Part shown: positions 5,888-14,724 of the stretch, piece after piece
Numbering within the stretch: position 1 is the first letter of the stretch
How the letters are laid out: every line of letters starts with the position of its first letter
Source of the DNA: JBBITW01 sp037440525
GTDB lineage: Bacteria; Desulfobacterota; BSN033; UBA1163
Reading direction: 5' to 3'
DNA length: 17,680 nt
Assembly (NCBI GenBank): GCA_037440525.1
Contig: JBBITW010000061.1
Location: 1-17,680, forward strand
The notes under the pieces: generated by a model
The model's input: the letters and a program-made list of their open reading frames with translations, nothing else
The model's database searches: none
Told to the model about the DNA's origin: nothing
Position numbers and translations under genes: made by a program

Positions 5888-8736
5888 AACATTCTCAGAG
5901 CCTTAAGTTGGTTCTTATTCTGTTTTCCTTATTTGTTATATTTGGTTGCGCCACAAAGAAGGCTACGGTTCAGGCACCTATGCCTGATACTCTAAAAACG
6001 GGGAGTAAGATCTCTACGATTCAAAAGATAGCCTATACAGAGGAAGAAAATTATACAAGGGTTCAAGTTGAAGGCTCTGAACCTATCGCTCCTCCGTTTT
6101 ATAAACTTCTCACCGACCCCTTGCGAATCGTGATTGATGTTCCAAACATCGATTTAAAACAGGTCAGATCCCCCATTGAAATCAACAATGGAACGATCGG
6201 AGAAGTCTTGACGACTCAATATGATGATAAAGGAAGGATTGAAATTAGTTTGATGCAGATGACCAACTATAATATCTCTGAAGGAGATAAATATCTCGTC
6301 ATTGATATTGAAAAGGTCAAAATGGTAGCCAAAGCTCCAGAGCCTGATGAGAAAGAATTGATTGAAAAACACGAAACCCCTGAAAAAACCGAACCTATTG
6401 AAAAAGAAGGACCGATAATAGAGACAAAGGTAGAGGCTTCTACTCCTGAAACAAGCAAACCCATCGAAGAGACCAAACCTATAGAAACTGTAAAAAAAGA
6501 AGAACCCCTTCCTGCTTCTCCTCCTCAAAAAGAGGAACCCCTCCCTGCCGTTCCTCCTCAAATGGGTAAAGCAAAAGAGGTGGTCAATATACAAATTGAA
6601 GAAAAACCAGATTTGGTTGCTTTCAACATTATTGCTGATGGAAGGGTTGAAAACTATAACTCTTTTAAACTGGATTCGCCTGCAAGATTGGTCTTAGATA
6701 TCTGGGGAGTAGGGAGCCGATACCCCCGAAAATTGATCAAGATGGAGAACCCTATTGTAAAGGCAGTTCGCCTCGGAAAATACCCTGATAAATTAAGGGT
6801 CGTTTTTGATTCATCCAAACCCAACCTACCAAATTATCAGATCAATCGAGAAGATGGAAGGTTATTGGTTTTAGTTGGAGAAATTCAAGAAAAATCTGTA
6901 AAGGAAGCCCCTGTTCCTTCTTCAATGCCCCAAATAGAAAAACCTGAAAAATCTCATAAACAGAATAGATTGACCGGTATTGATTTTAAACAGATCAATG
7001 ATAAATCACGAATCGTCCTCTCCCTATCTTCTGAAGATTCTGAATTTGAATCTTCCATGCCTTCCAAAAACCTTATTACTATCAAGGTAAAAAATGCCAT
7101 GGCCCCCAAAAACCTCTTAAGGGGTTTAGATACCAGTGCCTTTGAAAGTGCCATTCACTATATCGATCTTAAAAATATCAAAGAGGGAAAGACAAATAAC
7201 ATTTTAGTATCCGTCAAGTTAAGAGAAGAAACTTCCTATGAAACAACCAAAGAGGGAAAAGAAATCTTTATCGATATCAAAGAAAGGCCTAAAAAGGCTG
7301 AAGTCAGAGAACCAACCATTCTACCAGAGGTTAAGAAGGAGGAAGTCACACCTGAAGTCGTCAAGAAAGAGATAAAAGAGATTGAAGTAAAAGAAGAACC
7401 GAAAGAAGAACCGAAGAAAGAAGAAGCAATTAAAGAAGCTCCTCCAGCTGAAGAGATCAAAAAAGTTGAGGTAGAAAAGAAGATCTCCGAAGAAGAACCT
7501 GTAGAGAGAAAATATAGTGGGAGAAAATTATCTCTTGATTTCAAAGATGCAGATATTAAAAATATTCTAAGACTGATTGCTGAAGTCAGTAATCTAAATA
7601 TTATCGCAGGGGATGATGTTACTGGAAAGGTTACAATGAGGTTAGTGGATGTTCCATGGGATCAGGCCCTTGAGATCATCTTACAGTCTCGAAACCTCGG
7701 GATGACCCGTGTGGGAAATGTAATACGTATTGCTCCCAATGAGACTTTAAAGAAAGAGGTTCAGGCTGAATTAGAGGCCAAAAGAGCAAAAGAGAAATTA
7801 GAGGATCTTGAGCTTGAACTGGTTCCAGTGAATTATGCATCCGCAAAAGAGATCCTCTCTCAGGTGAAGAGTGTTTTGAGTGATCGGGGAGATGTTAAAA
7901 TCGATGAAAGGACTAACATCTTGATTGTTAAGGATATTCCAAGAAATATCGCAGCGGTAAAAAATTTAGTAATGGCCCTGGATAGAAAAACACCTCAAGT
8001 TCTTATTGAAGCCAGGATTGTTGAGGCCAATTTGACCTTCCAAAGAGAATTGGGGGTCAAATGGGGATTTTTAGTTGGCGGAGGGAAAGCCACTGCTGGC
8101 GGAGGTATAAGTGGAACCTCAACCCTTGATAGCTCAAAGACCACACATGGTTTGGTGAATCTTCCAGCCGTCCCAAAGGTTGGAACTGCTGGCATTTTTG
8201 AGTTTCTCTTCAGTCGAGGGACAATCTCAGAATTGGACATCGCAATTTCGGCCCATGAAAATCAAGGAGATGTTAAGATTATTTCAAGTCCAAAAATTGC
8301 AACGCTTGATAATAAGGAAGCCTATATTGAGCAGGGGTTAAGAATTCCCTATATCAAATACACAGCTGAGGGCACGGCTACGGTCGACTTTATTGAAGCC
8401 AATTTGAAATTAACGGTTACACCTCATGTGACCAATGATGGACACATTAAATTGAGTATTAAGGCCAAGAAGGATGCTCCTGATTCAAGTATCACGGTCT
8501 TAGGAACCCCAAGTATCGATAAAAAGGAAGCTGCTTCTGAGGTATTGATTAAGGATAATGGGGTCGTAGCCATTGCAGGAGTTTACTCGATCGAAAAGAC
8601 AGAGGGGGATGAGGGCATCCCACTCTTTAAGAAGATTCCTTTGCTGGGATGGTTATTTAAAAGAGAAAATAAAGAAGACAAGAGAAAAGATTTGTTGATT
8701 TTTATCTCACCCAAGATTATTAAGGATGAGGTTTAG
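5884..8736 (+). CDS. pilQ: PilQ, type IV pilus secretin with three AMIN-like domains
   Basis: A 950-residue outer-membrane secretin, the gated channel through which the pilus emerges. The N-terminus has a hydrophobic stretch and a lipobox-like IFGC (Cys22), suggesting it may be lipidated. Three AMIN-like peptidoglycan-binding domains are seen at about 45-145, 235-332 and 360-466, separated by Glu/Lys/Pro-rich linkers (150-230 and 470-545). Then come an STN/N0 domain (548-618, LDFKDADIKNILRLIAEVSN), an N1 secretin domain (645-700), and the secretin barrel (about 705-948, with the VLIEARIVEAN entry, VKIISSPKIATLDN and a terminal GWLFKRENKEDKRKDLLIFI). A strong site AAGGAGGAG (5871-5879) precedes the ATG by 4 nt. 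It is longer than the usual PilQ (about 700-900) because of the extra AMIN domain and linkers. Confidence 0.95.
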   Translation: MKHSQSLKLVLILFSLFVIFGCATKKATVQAPMPDTLKTGSKISTIQKIAYTEEENYTRVQVEGSEPIAPPFYKLLTDPLRIVIDVPNIDLKQVRSPIEINNGTIGEVLTTQYDDKGRIEISLMQMTNYNISEGDKYLVIDIEKVKMVAKAPEPDEKELIEKHETPEKTEPIEKEGPIIETKVEASTPETSKPIEETKPIETVKKEEPLPASPPQKEEPLPAVPPQMGKAKEVVNIQIEEKPDLVAFNIIADGRVENYNSFKLDSPARLVLDIWGVGSRYPRKLIKMENPIVKAVRLGKYPDKLRVVFDSSKPNLPNYQINREDGRLLVLVGEIQEKSVKEAPVPSSMPQIEKPEKSHKQNRLTGIDFKQINDKSRIVLSLSSEDSEFESSMPSKNLITIKVKNAMAPKNLLRGLDTSAFESAIHYIDLKNIKEGKTNNILVSVKLREETSYETTKEGKEIFIDIKERPKKAEVREPTILPEVKKEEVTPEVVKKEIKEIEVKEEPKEEPKKEEAIKEAPPAEEIKKVEVEKKISEEEPVERKYSGRKLSLDFKDADIKNILRLIAEVSNLNIIAGDDVTGKVTMRLVDVPWDQALEIILQSRNLGMTRVGNVIRIAPNETLKKEVQAELEAKRAKEKLEDLELELVPVNYASAKEILSQVKSVLSDRGDVKIDERTNILIVKDIPRNIAAVKNLVMALDRKTPQVLIEARIVEANLTFQRELGVKWGFLVGGGKATAGGGISGTSTLDSSKTTHGLVNLPAVPKVGTAGIFEFLFSRGTISELDIAISAHENQGDVKIISSPKIATLDNKEAYIEQGLRIPYIKYTAEGTATVDFIEANLKLTVTPHVTNDGHIKLSIKAKKDAPDSSITVLGTPSIDKKEAASEVLIKDNGVVAIAGVYSIEKTEGDEGIPLFKKIPLLGWLFKRENKEDKRKDLLIFISPKIIKDEV
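6496..6561 (+). repeat. Two tandem 11-residue repeats in the PilQ linker
   Basis: Residues 205-215 and 216-226 of PilQ read KEEPLPASPPQ and KEEPLPAVPPQ, a direct duplication of 33 bp with silent differences. A second region (about 500-512) has KEEP repeats. These are flexible, periplasm-spanning linkers of a type that changes length easily by slippage. Confidence 0.8.
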
Positions 8737-8764
8737 AGGTTCTTCACCTTCGCTTAGAATGAAA

Positions 8765-8784
8765 AGAAAAGGGCCTTTTGTCCT
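8765..8784. terminator. Possible weak bidirectional terminator between pilQ and pyrD
   Basis: The 56-bp gap between the convergent pilQ and pyrD stops holds AAAAG-GGC-CTTTT (8767-8779), a 5-bp AT-rich stem. On the minus strand it is followed by CTTTTC. A separate stem GCTTTC-ACCT-GAAAGC (8789-8804) overlaps the pyrD stop codon. Neither has a classic strong stem plus U-tract, so the call rests largely on position. Confidence 0.3.
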
Positions 8785-8792
8785 CTTAGCTT

Positions 8793-9710
8793 TCACCTGA
8801 AAGCACCAATTAGTTCTTGGATTTGGTTTATTTTGTTTCGGATGAGGTATTGCTTTATTCCCTCAATGACCTCTTGTCCTGTTTTTGGATTGATTAAGTT
8901 AGCCGTTCCAATCTGAATGGCTGAGGCTCCTACAAGAATATACTCAATAGCGTCTTCAGCTTTCATTATTCCTCCCATTCCAATAATAGGGATTTTGACT
9001 TTGTGACTCACTTCCCAGACCATCCTTATTGCAATCGGTTTGATGGCAGGCCCTGAAAGGCCTCCGATGATATTTCCTAATTCTGATTTCCTGGTATGGA
9101 TATTGATCGCCATTGCCCTAAAAGTATTCACAAGGGAGACAGCATCAGCTCCCCCATCTTCTGCACTTTTAGCAATCAATGAAATATCTGTCACATTGGG
9201 CGTTAATTTAACGATTAAAGTCAATTTTGTTGCTTTTCTAACTTCTTTGACAAGTTGGTAAGTCATTTTGGGTTCGGTCCCAAAAAGAAGTCCACCCTTT
9301 TTCACATTGGGACAGGAGAGATTCATTTCGAGGCCAGAAATTCCCTGAATCTGGTCGAAACGCCTTGCCAACTCAACATACTCTTTAAGGGTATTCCCAA
9401 AAATATTAAGGATCAGATGAGTATTGATATTTTTTAAATAGGGAAATTTTTTTTTCAAAAATTCTCTATATCCAGGATTCTGAAGTCCGATGGAATTGAT
9501 TATCCCTCCTTCTGTCTCAAAGATTCGAGGAGGAGGATTCCCTTTCATTGGTTTTAACGAAATTCCTTTTGGGATGATCGCACCAAGTTGATTCAGATCG
9601 AAAAAATTCTCAAATTCCTCACCAAATCCAAAAGTACCAGAGGATACGATCACAGGGTTCTTCAGGATCAGATTTCCGATTCTTACTGTTAAATCAGGAG
9701 AACTCGTCAT
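8793..9710 (-). CDS. pyrD: Dihydroorotate dehydrogenase, catalytic subunit (class 1B)
   Basis: Catalytic FMN subunit that oxidises dihydroorotate to orotate, the fourth step of pyrimidine synthesis, in the cytoplasm; electrons leave through PyrK to NAD+. It is a 305-residue TIM barrel with SGTFGFGEEF, the active-site loop EMNLSCPNVKKGG (catalytic Cys133, as in class 1B enzymes rather than Ser), KLTPNVTDI, GGLSGPAIKPIA and the phosphate-binding GMGGI/GASAIQIGTA. I start at the ATG at 9710 (MTSSPDLTVRIGNL), the usual family start, with GGTGG 8 nt upstream. The frame also opens at a TTG at 9749 overlapping pyrK, which would add 13 atypical residues. It is the last gene of the minus-strand operon. 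Confidence 0.93.
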   Translation of the reverse strand: MTSSPDLTVRIGNLILKNPVIVSSGTFGFGEEFENFFDLNQLGAIIPKGISLKPMKGNPPPRIFETEGGIINSIGLQNPGYREFLKKKFPYLKNINTHLILNIFGNTLKEYVELARRFDQIQGISGLEMNLSCPNVKKGGLLFGTEPKMTYQLVKEVRKATKLTLIVKLTPNVTDISLIAKSAEDGGADAVSLVNTFRAMAINIHTRKSELGNIIGGLSGPAIKPIAIRMVWEVSHKVKIPIIGMGGIMKAEDAIEYILVGASAIQIGTANLINPKTGQEVIEGIKQYLIRNKINQIQELIGAFR

Positions 9711-9735
9711 TCCTCTTACCACCGAGACGAATAGA

Positions 9736-10521
9736 TTAATCCCAATCAATATCTTTTAAATTAAAAACTGGACCTTCTTTACAGACCCTTTGATAGGGTG
9801 ATTGGGTATGGTTTGTTTTTATCACACAACCCCAGCAGGCCCCAAAGCCACATCCCATTCTCGCCTCAAGAGAGATCTGAAAGCGGTCTTTTGATTTTGA
9901 TTTGTTTGCCAATTCCTTTAACATCTCCATTGGACCACAGGCAAAAATATACGGCCTTTTTTTTGAAATCATTTTTTCAAACGAAAGAAAGAGATCAACC
10001 ACAGTCCCCTTAAAACCGAGACTTCCGTCTTCAGTGGCAACCGTGAGATGGGAATGGATTTTTCGAAAATCATCCAAACATAAGATATCTTTCTCTGTTT
10101 TTCCTCCAACCAAAACAAAAATATCTTCGTCTTTTAGAACGGAAGCTAAGAGGTAAAGTGAAACAATTCCTATCCCTCCACCGATTAAAAGAATAGGAGC
10201 AGAAGAGGGGAGGGGGGGCAGGGTAAAGCCATTCCCTAATGGTCCAATCAGACTGATTTTTTTCCCTTTCTTGAAGGTGGTCATCTCTTGGGTTCCTTTG
10301 CCCACTTTCTTATACAGGATGTCTATCTTTCCATCTAATGAAGCTTTATATATACTAAAAGGCCTTCTCAGAAGGGGATAGTGATCTTCAGAGACTTTCA
10401 GCATAATAAATTGACCGGGTCTAATTTGATTGGCGATTAGAGGACAGTGGATTTTTAATATAAAATAATTTGAATGAATTCTTTCATTTTTAATCACAAT
10501 TCCATCGGTCTGGTGAGGCAT
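9736..10521 (-). CDS. pyrK: Dihydroorotate dehydrogenase electron transfer subunit
   Basis: FAD and [2Fe-2S] subunit (261 residues) that pairs with PyrD to pass electrons from dihydroorotate to NAD+. A ferredoxin-reductase-like FAD domain shows RPGQFIMLKV and RRPFS (52-56). The NAD-binding part has GGGIGIVSLYLL (114-125) and CGPMEM (195-200). The C-terminal iron-sulfur ligands are C224, C229, C232 and C247, with the spacing typical of PyrK. The gene starts 4 nt after the rimI-like stop; no clear Shine-Dalgarno is visible, so translational coupling is likely. PyrK and PyrD side by side argue for the heterotetrameric class 1B enzyme. Confidence 0.93.
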   Translation of the reverse strand: MPHQTDGIVIKNERIHSNYFILKIHCPLIANQIRPGQFIMLKVSEDHYPLLRRPFSIYKASLDGKIDILYKKVGKGTQEMTTFKKGKKISLIGPLGNGFTLPPLPSSAPILLIGGGIGIVSLYLLASVLKDEDIFVLVGGKTEKDILCLDDFRKIHSHLTVATEDGSLGFKGTVVDLFLSFEKMISKKRPYIFACGPMEMLKELANKSKSKDRFQISLEARMGCGFGACWGCVIKTNHTQSPYQRVCKEGPVFNLKDIDWD

Positions 10522-10525
10522 AAAT

Positions 10526-10984
10526 TTAAATGATTTTCATCATGAGAAGTGCGTCAAACTTCCCCTGATAGAATTTTCTCCTCATCCCGAATCGTTGATA
10601 AGAAAAGGATTGGTAGAGATGAAGGGCTGAACGATTAAGAGAATGAACTTCAAGATAGGAGATTTTGATCCCCTTTCTACGACAGAAGTCAATATAAAAT
10701 TGCATGAGTTTTTTCCCTAAGCCTGATCGTTGATAAAAGGGGTGGACACTGATATTGTGAAGTTCTGATTCATCTTGAATATTTTGAAAACAGATATATC
10801 CGACCACTGAAGGAGGAATGGATTCTTCATTTCGAATCACATAGCAATGGGTAAGGGGATTTTGAATTTCTCTATAGAATATTTCTCTGGACCAAGGGGT
10901 GAGCGAGACAGAGTTTTCAATCTCAAGAACCTCGTCCAAATCCTGAATCTCCATCCTTTGGATGATTCCTTTTTCAATTTTCAT
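10526..10984 (-). CDS. rimI: GNAT acetyltransferase, probable ribosomal protein S18 alanine N-acetyltransferase
   Basis: A 152-residue GNAT-fold enzyme that would acetylate a protein N-terminus with acetyl-CoA. Seen: LDEVLEIENSVSLTPWSREIFYREI, very typical of RimI (the PW-S motif after strand 1), the acetyl-CoA loop QRSGLGKKLM (85-94), LEVHSLNRSALHLYQSFSY (111-129) with the RimI-like N and Y residues, and FGMRRKFYQ near the end. It starts 7 nt after the TPR gene stop. RimI genes often sit near tsaB/tsaD, which are not here, so the substrate could differ. Family is sure; exact target is inferred. Confidence 0.85.
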   Translation of the reverse strand: MKIEKGIIQRMEIQDLDEVLEIENSVSLTPWSREIFYREIQNPLTHCYVIRNEESIPPSVVGYICFQNIQDESELHNISVHPFYQRSGLGKKLMQFYIDFCRRKGIKISYLEVHSLNRSALHLYQSFSYQRFGMRRKFYQGKFDALLMMKII

Positions 10985-10991
10985 AAAACTC

Positions 10992-12944
10992 TCAATGGAC
11001 TTCCAACCGATTCAATAATTCTCTTGCTGCTCTCTTAAGCTCTTCATCTTTTGATCGATTGATAATGGTCATGTAGGATTCCTTGGCTTCTTCGGGTTTT
11101 CCTCCCCTTTTCTTTAAATTCCCTATTTCCAAATGGGTGAGGAAGAACAAAGAGGAGGTTTCTTTTAAATATTGGATAGCATTCTCAAAGCTTTGGAGAG
11201 CCTTTTCATACTTTCCCTGTTGAAAAAATATTTCTCCTGAAGCGAAGTAGGAACCCCCTAAAAGCTCAAGGATATTTCCTTTTAGAACGATGGAGTAGTA
11301 ATGGAGGGCCTCAATAATATGATGTTTATTAAAATTTAGGTTTCCCAATAGAAAGGCTGCATGATAGAAGAGAGGATGGTTGGGGAAATCCTCCATAATT
11401 TTCTTCAATGGGCCCTCGGCTTTCTCATAATCACTTTTCAAAGACGAAATCACCCCTATCTGGGTAAGAGCAAAAAGTTTCCAAAAATGATACTTATTTT
11501 GCCGAGCAAGAAGTTCATAGCTTTCTAAAGCCTGATCCAGATTTCCTAAACTGACAAGGCACTCTCCTTTAAGGAATAGGCTCTCATCAAGATATTCAGA
11601 GTTTGGAAATTCAAGGATTAAGATGTCTAAATTCGTAATAGCCTCTCTGTATTTATTTTCAAAAAAATATCCTTTCCCAATTTGAAATAAGGCTCTTTCT
11701 CTTAGCGAGGTATTAACAATATTAAAATAGTATGGAATGGATTCTAAAACTTCTCCTATGTGAAATAGAATCTCTGCATTTAACCATTGGATAAAGATTT
11801 TTTCATCCTCAAAATGATTAGTTTTTTGTAACCGTTGAAGAATACGATTGGCCTCATCGTTCTCACCGAGGTGGATGTAATTCCAATATAAGGTTAAAAG
11901 GGAAGCCCCTCCCCATGAGAATTCTAAAGAAGGAGTTAAAATAGAATTTAATTCTTTAATTGAAGATAAGTAATCCTCTCCCATCATGAGCATCTTTCCA
12001 ATCAGATAACGAGTATAAAGTTGAAGCGGAGAGTTTTTGTATTGGCTAAGGAATGACTGAAAGGTCTCGATAGATTTTTTAAGGCCCCCTCCTTCTTGAT
12101 ACCCACAAAAACCTTCTTTCCAGAAGGCCTCTGCGGCCAGGGGATCATATTTGAAAAGTTGGTAAAATGTTTTGTAATGGTTTTTGGCTTCATGAAATTG
12201 ACCTGTCTTCCTATAGGACTCACCGAGCCAGATCAACGCATATTTTAAATACTCCTTGGGGAGGGCTTTTTGTTTTTCCCAGAGATCCTGAAAATAGTTT
12301 GCCGCTTTTTCATAATTCTTTTGTTTAAAGGAGATCATTCCCAGCCAAAAATGGGAATATTGAATGAGTTCATTCTTTTTGGATGTTTGAGAAATTTTTT
12401 TAAAAGTACTTTCGGCAGCTTTGAGTTGATTTGATTCAAATTCAAGGAGGCCTAAAAGAAAATAGCAATCATCGATCTGTTCAAATTTTGGGTATTTTTT
12501 TATAATGGTATAAAGCAATCTTGTCGCTTCATCACGATCCCCCAGCCTCGTTTTCATCTCAGCGAGTCCAAAAAGGACGTGATCCATATTTTCAAATTTT
12601 CCAGCTTCTTGAAGAATCTTTGATAAAACCGAAACGGCTTCTTTCCATTTTCCCCTGAGGATTAAAGTCCTTCCTAAGAGGTAATAGACATCATAGATCT
12701 TTTCATGTTTGGGATATATATGGATAAAACTTAAAAACTGTTTTTCAGCAATATCATAAAAACCATCTTTGAACGCACCGACTCCCACTGATATCAATTG
12801 CTCATCTTCACCCATGGGTTTTGAATGTGCTTTTTGGAGAAAAGAAAAAATGAAAACGATGATGGTAATCAATAGGCATAACTTCCGGATAAAATCAGAA
12901 GGGCATAACTGAAAACCCTTTTTTCTAAATCCATTGTGTTCCAT
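10992..12944 (-). CDS. Exported or membrane-anchored TPR-repeat protein
   Basis: A 650-residue protein with an N-terminal hydrophobic segment (about 21-37, LCLLITIIVFIFSF) preceded by basic residues and followed by KAHSKP, a plausible signal-peptide cleavage region or membrane anchor. The rest is made of at least ten tetratricopeptide-like helical hairpins, for example YDVYYLLGRTLILRGKWKEA, FGLAEMKTRLGDRDEATRLL and FFQQGKYEKALQSFENAI. Such solenoids scaffold protein complexes, often at the cell envelope (YbgF/BamD-like pairs). No enzymatic motif is visible. It lies between mobA (10 nt) and the rimI-like gene (7 nt). The partner is unknown; a role with the pilus or outer membrane is possible but not shown. 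Confidence 0.85.
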   Translation of the reverse strand: MEHNGFRKKGFQLCPSDFIRKLCLLITIIVFIFSFLQKAHSKPMGEDEQLISVGVGAFKDGFYDIAEKQFLSFIHIYPKHEKIYDVYYLLGRTLILRGKWKEAVSVLSKILQEAGKFENMDHVLFGLAEMKTRLGDRDEATRLLYTIIKKYPKFEQIDDCYFLLGLLEFESNQLKAAESTFKKISQTSKKNELIQYSHFWLGMISFKQKNYEKAANYFQDLWEKQKALPKEYLKYALIWLGESYRKTGQFHEAKNHYKTFYQLFKYDPLAAEAFWKEGFCGYQEGGGLKKSIETFQSFLSQYKNSPLQLYTRYLIGKMLMMGEDYLSSIKELNSILTPSLEFSWGGASLLTLYWNYIHLGENDEANRILQRLQKTNHFEDEKIFIQWLNAEILFHIGEVLESIPYYFNIVNTSLRERALFQIGKGYFFENKYREAITNLDILILEFPNSEYLDESLFLKGECLVSLGNLDQALESYELLARQNKYHFWKLFALTQIGVISSLKSDYEKAEGPLKKIMEDFPNHPLFYHAAFLLGNLNFNKHHIIEALHYYSIVLKGNILELLGGSYFASGEIFFQQGKYEKALQSFENAIQYLKETSSLFFLTHLEIGNLKKRGGKPEEAKESYMTIINRSKDEELKRAARELLNRLEVH

Positions 12945-12954
12945 TCGAGTAGCC

Positions 12955-13551
12955 TTATTTCCGGACTCGCAATATCGACTCCAACTCTTCAGGGGTGTTT
13001 ACATTAATAAATGATTTGCGGGATGGATCCAAATAAATAAATTTATTCTCCTCCACAATATTAACCTTGACCGTTGGGTAAATATCAATGATTTTATAAT
13101 CTCCTTTTTCAATAATATCTTTTATTGGTTCTAAACAGTTTTTCGAATAAATGGCATGGAGGGGTTGCAATCCATCTATTGTCCTGGGAACGATTACATC
13201 GTAATCTTTTATTTCACTAATTAATATTTCAACAACAGATTTCTGAATAAATGGCATGTCACAGGCGACACAAAAAGAATGTTGATATTCAGAATAATAA
13301 ATTCCAGTATATAATCCTCCAATCACCCCTTTATCAGGGATTAGATCACTATAAATTTTTGAATTAAAATTTGAAAACAATTCCTTATCATTGGTAATAA
13401 TCATCACTTCCTGGAATAGTTCATCAAATAAATTATAAATTCTTTGAATAATGGGAATACCTTCTATTTTAATAAAGGACTTGTTTTTTCCCATTCGAAG
13501 GCTTTTGCCGCCTGAAAGAATTATTCCTGAAATGTTATATTTCTTTTCCAA
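12955..13551 (-). CDS. mobA: Molybdenum cofactor guanylyltransferase
   Basis: A 198-residue nucleotidyltransferase that would join GMP from GTP to molybdopterin, giving the guanine dinucleotide cofactor of DMSO-reductase-family enzymes. The N-terminal signature is ILSGGKSLRMGKNKSFI (GTP-binding GGxSxRMGxxK, residues 14-24). DLIPDKGVIGGLYTGI and CDMPFI (97-102, metal-binding Asp98) follow, then INVNTPEELE near the end, all typical of MobA. The only start before the signature is a TTG at 13551, with no clear Shine-Dalgarno; no in-frame ATG is nearby. It begins 31 nt after dnaJ. No other molybdopterin gene is in the window. A related nucleotidyltransferase (MobA-like) with another substrate cannot be excluded. 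Confidence 0.88.
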   Translation of the reverse strand: MEKKYNISGIILSGGKSLRMGKNKSFIKIEGIPIIQRIYNLFDELFQEVMIITNDKELFSNFNSKIYSDLIPDKGVIGGLYTGIYYSEYQHSFCVACDMPFIQKSVVEILISEIKDYDVIVPRTIDGLQPLHAIYSKNCLEPIKDIIEKGDYKIIDIYPTVKVNIVEENKFIYLDPSRKSFINVNTPEELESILRVRK

Positions 13552-13582
13552 ATTATGTCTGATAATATATATTATGTAAACT

Positions 13583-14707
13583 TTAATTTTCTATTTTAAA
13601 AAACCTTTTCCAATTGCTCTGTGATTCGCCTCGACCCTCTTCTATTCTCTCTTTTTTCTTTCCCAATTCTTCAAATTCTTTTAACAGTTCTTCTTGCCTT
13701 TTTGTCAAATTCTTTGGGGTTTTTACAACGATTTGAACAATTTCATCTCCCTTACCATTCCCCTTTAATCTTGGGAAGCCTTCTCCTTTTATCCTAAATA
13801 TCTCACCACTCTCAGTTCCTTTGGGAATGGTCAACACCCTTTTTCCATTGAGGGTTGGTACTTCTATCTCAGCCCCTAAGGCGGCTTGAGGGAAACTTAT
13901 TGGTATTTGGCAAATAATATCATCTCCCTCCCTTGAGAAAAAATCATGGGGCTCAACATATAGGAAAATGAATAAATCTCCAGGAGGACCGCCACGTTCT
14001 CCTTCTTCTCCTTCACCCCTTATTCTTAACTTTGATCCTGTGTCTACACCTGGGGGAATTTTAACGGAAATCTTTTTATTTCTTCTTACCTTACCATATC
14101 CACGACATTCTTTGCAGGGATGAGAAATTACCTTTCCTTCTCCACGACAATGACCACAGGTGGTACTGATTGTAAAAAAACCTTGTGTGCGGGTAACTTG
14201 CCCCGTTCCCCTACAAGTTGGACAGGTCGTAGGGTAAGTCCCTGGTTTTGCCCCTGTCCCATTGCAAATCTCACAGGTAATATTTTTAGGTATTTCAATT
14301 TCAGTCTCTTTTCCGAATGCGGATTCTAAAAACGATATTTTAAGATCGTATCTCAGATCAGCTCCTTGACGTGCTCGTGGACGCCGTCGCTGAGTTGTAC
14401 CAAACCCGAAAAAATCCTCAAAGATATCTCCAAAAGCAGAAAAGATATCGTCGAAACCTCTAAAACCAGTAAATCCAGTTCCTTTCAAACCTTCAATCCC
14501 ATAGCGGTCATAGATTTCTCTTTTTTCTGGATCTCTAAGCACTTCATATGCCTCTGCGGCCAATTTAAATCTTTCTTCAGCCTCTTTGTTACCTGGATTT
14601 CTATCCGGATGACATTGCATCGCAATTTTACGATAACTCTTCTTTATTTCTTCTTCAGATGCGTCCCTTGAAACACCTAAAATTTTATAGTAATCCTTAT
14701 CTTCCAT
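13583..14707 (-). CDS. dnaJ: Chaperone protein DnaJ
   Basis: Full-length type I Hsp40 co-chaperone (374 residues) that delivers unfolded clients to DnaK and stimulates its ATPase. J domain 1-70 with the HPD motif at 33-35; Gly/Phe-rich region about 74-105; four zinc-finger CxxCxGxG repeats with Cys pairs 145/148, 162/165, 184/187 and 198/201; then the C-terminal substrate-binding domains with KIPPGVDTGSKLRIRGEG. DnaK and GrpE are not in this window. It starts 17 nt after the fmdB-like stop; the leader is AT-only and no Shine-Dalgarno is visible. No CIRCE element was found upstream. Confidence 0.96.
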   Translation of the reverse strand: MEDKDYYKILGVSRDASEEEIKKSYRKIAMQCHPDRNPGNKEAEERFKLAAEAYEVLRDPEKREIYDRYGIEGLKGTGFTGFRGFDDIFSAFGDIFEDFFGFGTTQRRRPRARQGADLRYDLKISFLESAFGKETEIEIPKNITCEICNGTGAKPGTYPTTCPTCRGTGQVTRTQGFFTISTTCGHCRGEGKVISHPCKECRGYGKVRRNKKISVKIPPGVDTGSKLRIRGEGEEGERGGPPGDLFIFLYVEPHDFFSREGDDIICQIPISFPQAALGAEIEVPTLNGKRVLTIPKGTESGEIFRIKGEGFPRLKGNGKGDEIVQIVVKTPKNLTKRQEELLKEFEELGKKKERIEEGRGESQSNWKRFFKIEN

Positions 14708-14724
14708 AATTTAATTTAAAATAA

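Noticed and set aside
6154..6594. Long minus-strand frame opposite pilQ
   Set aside because: It is a phenylalanine/arginine-rich shadow of the Glu/Lys/Pro linker codons of pilQ, with no family resemblance.
8789..8804. GCTTTC-ACCT-GAAAGC hairpin as a strong terminator
   Set aside because: It overlaps the pyrD stop codon and has no T-tract directly after it on either strand.
9711..9749. TTG start extending PyrD by 13 residues into pyrK
   Set aside because: Family members start at the equivalent of MTSSPDL; the extension looks like read-through of pyrK sequence.
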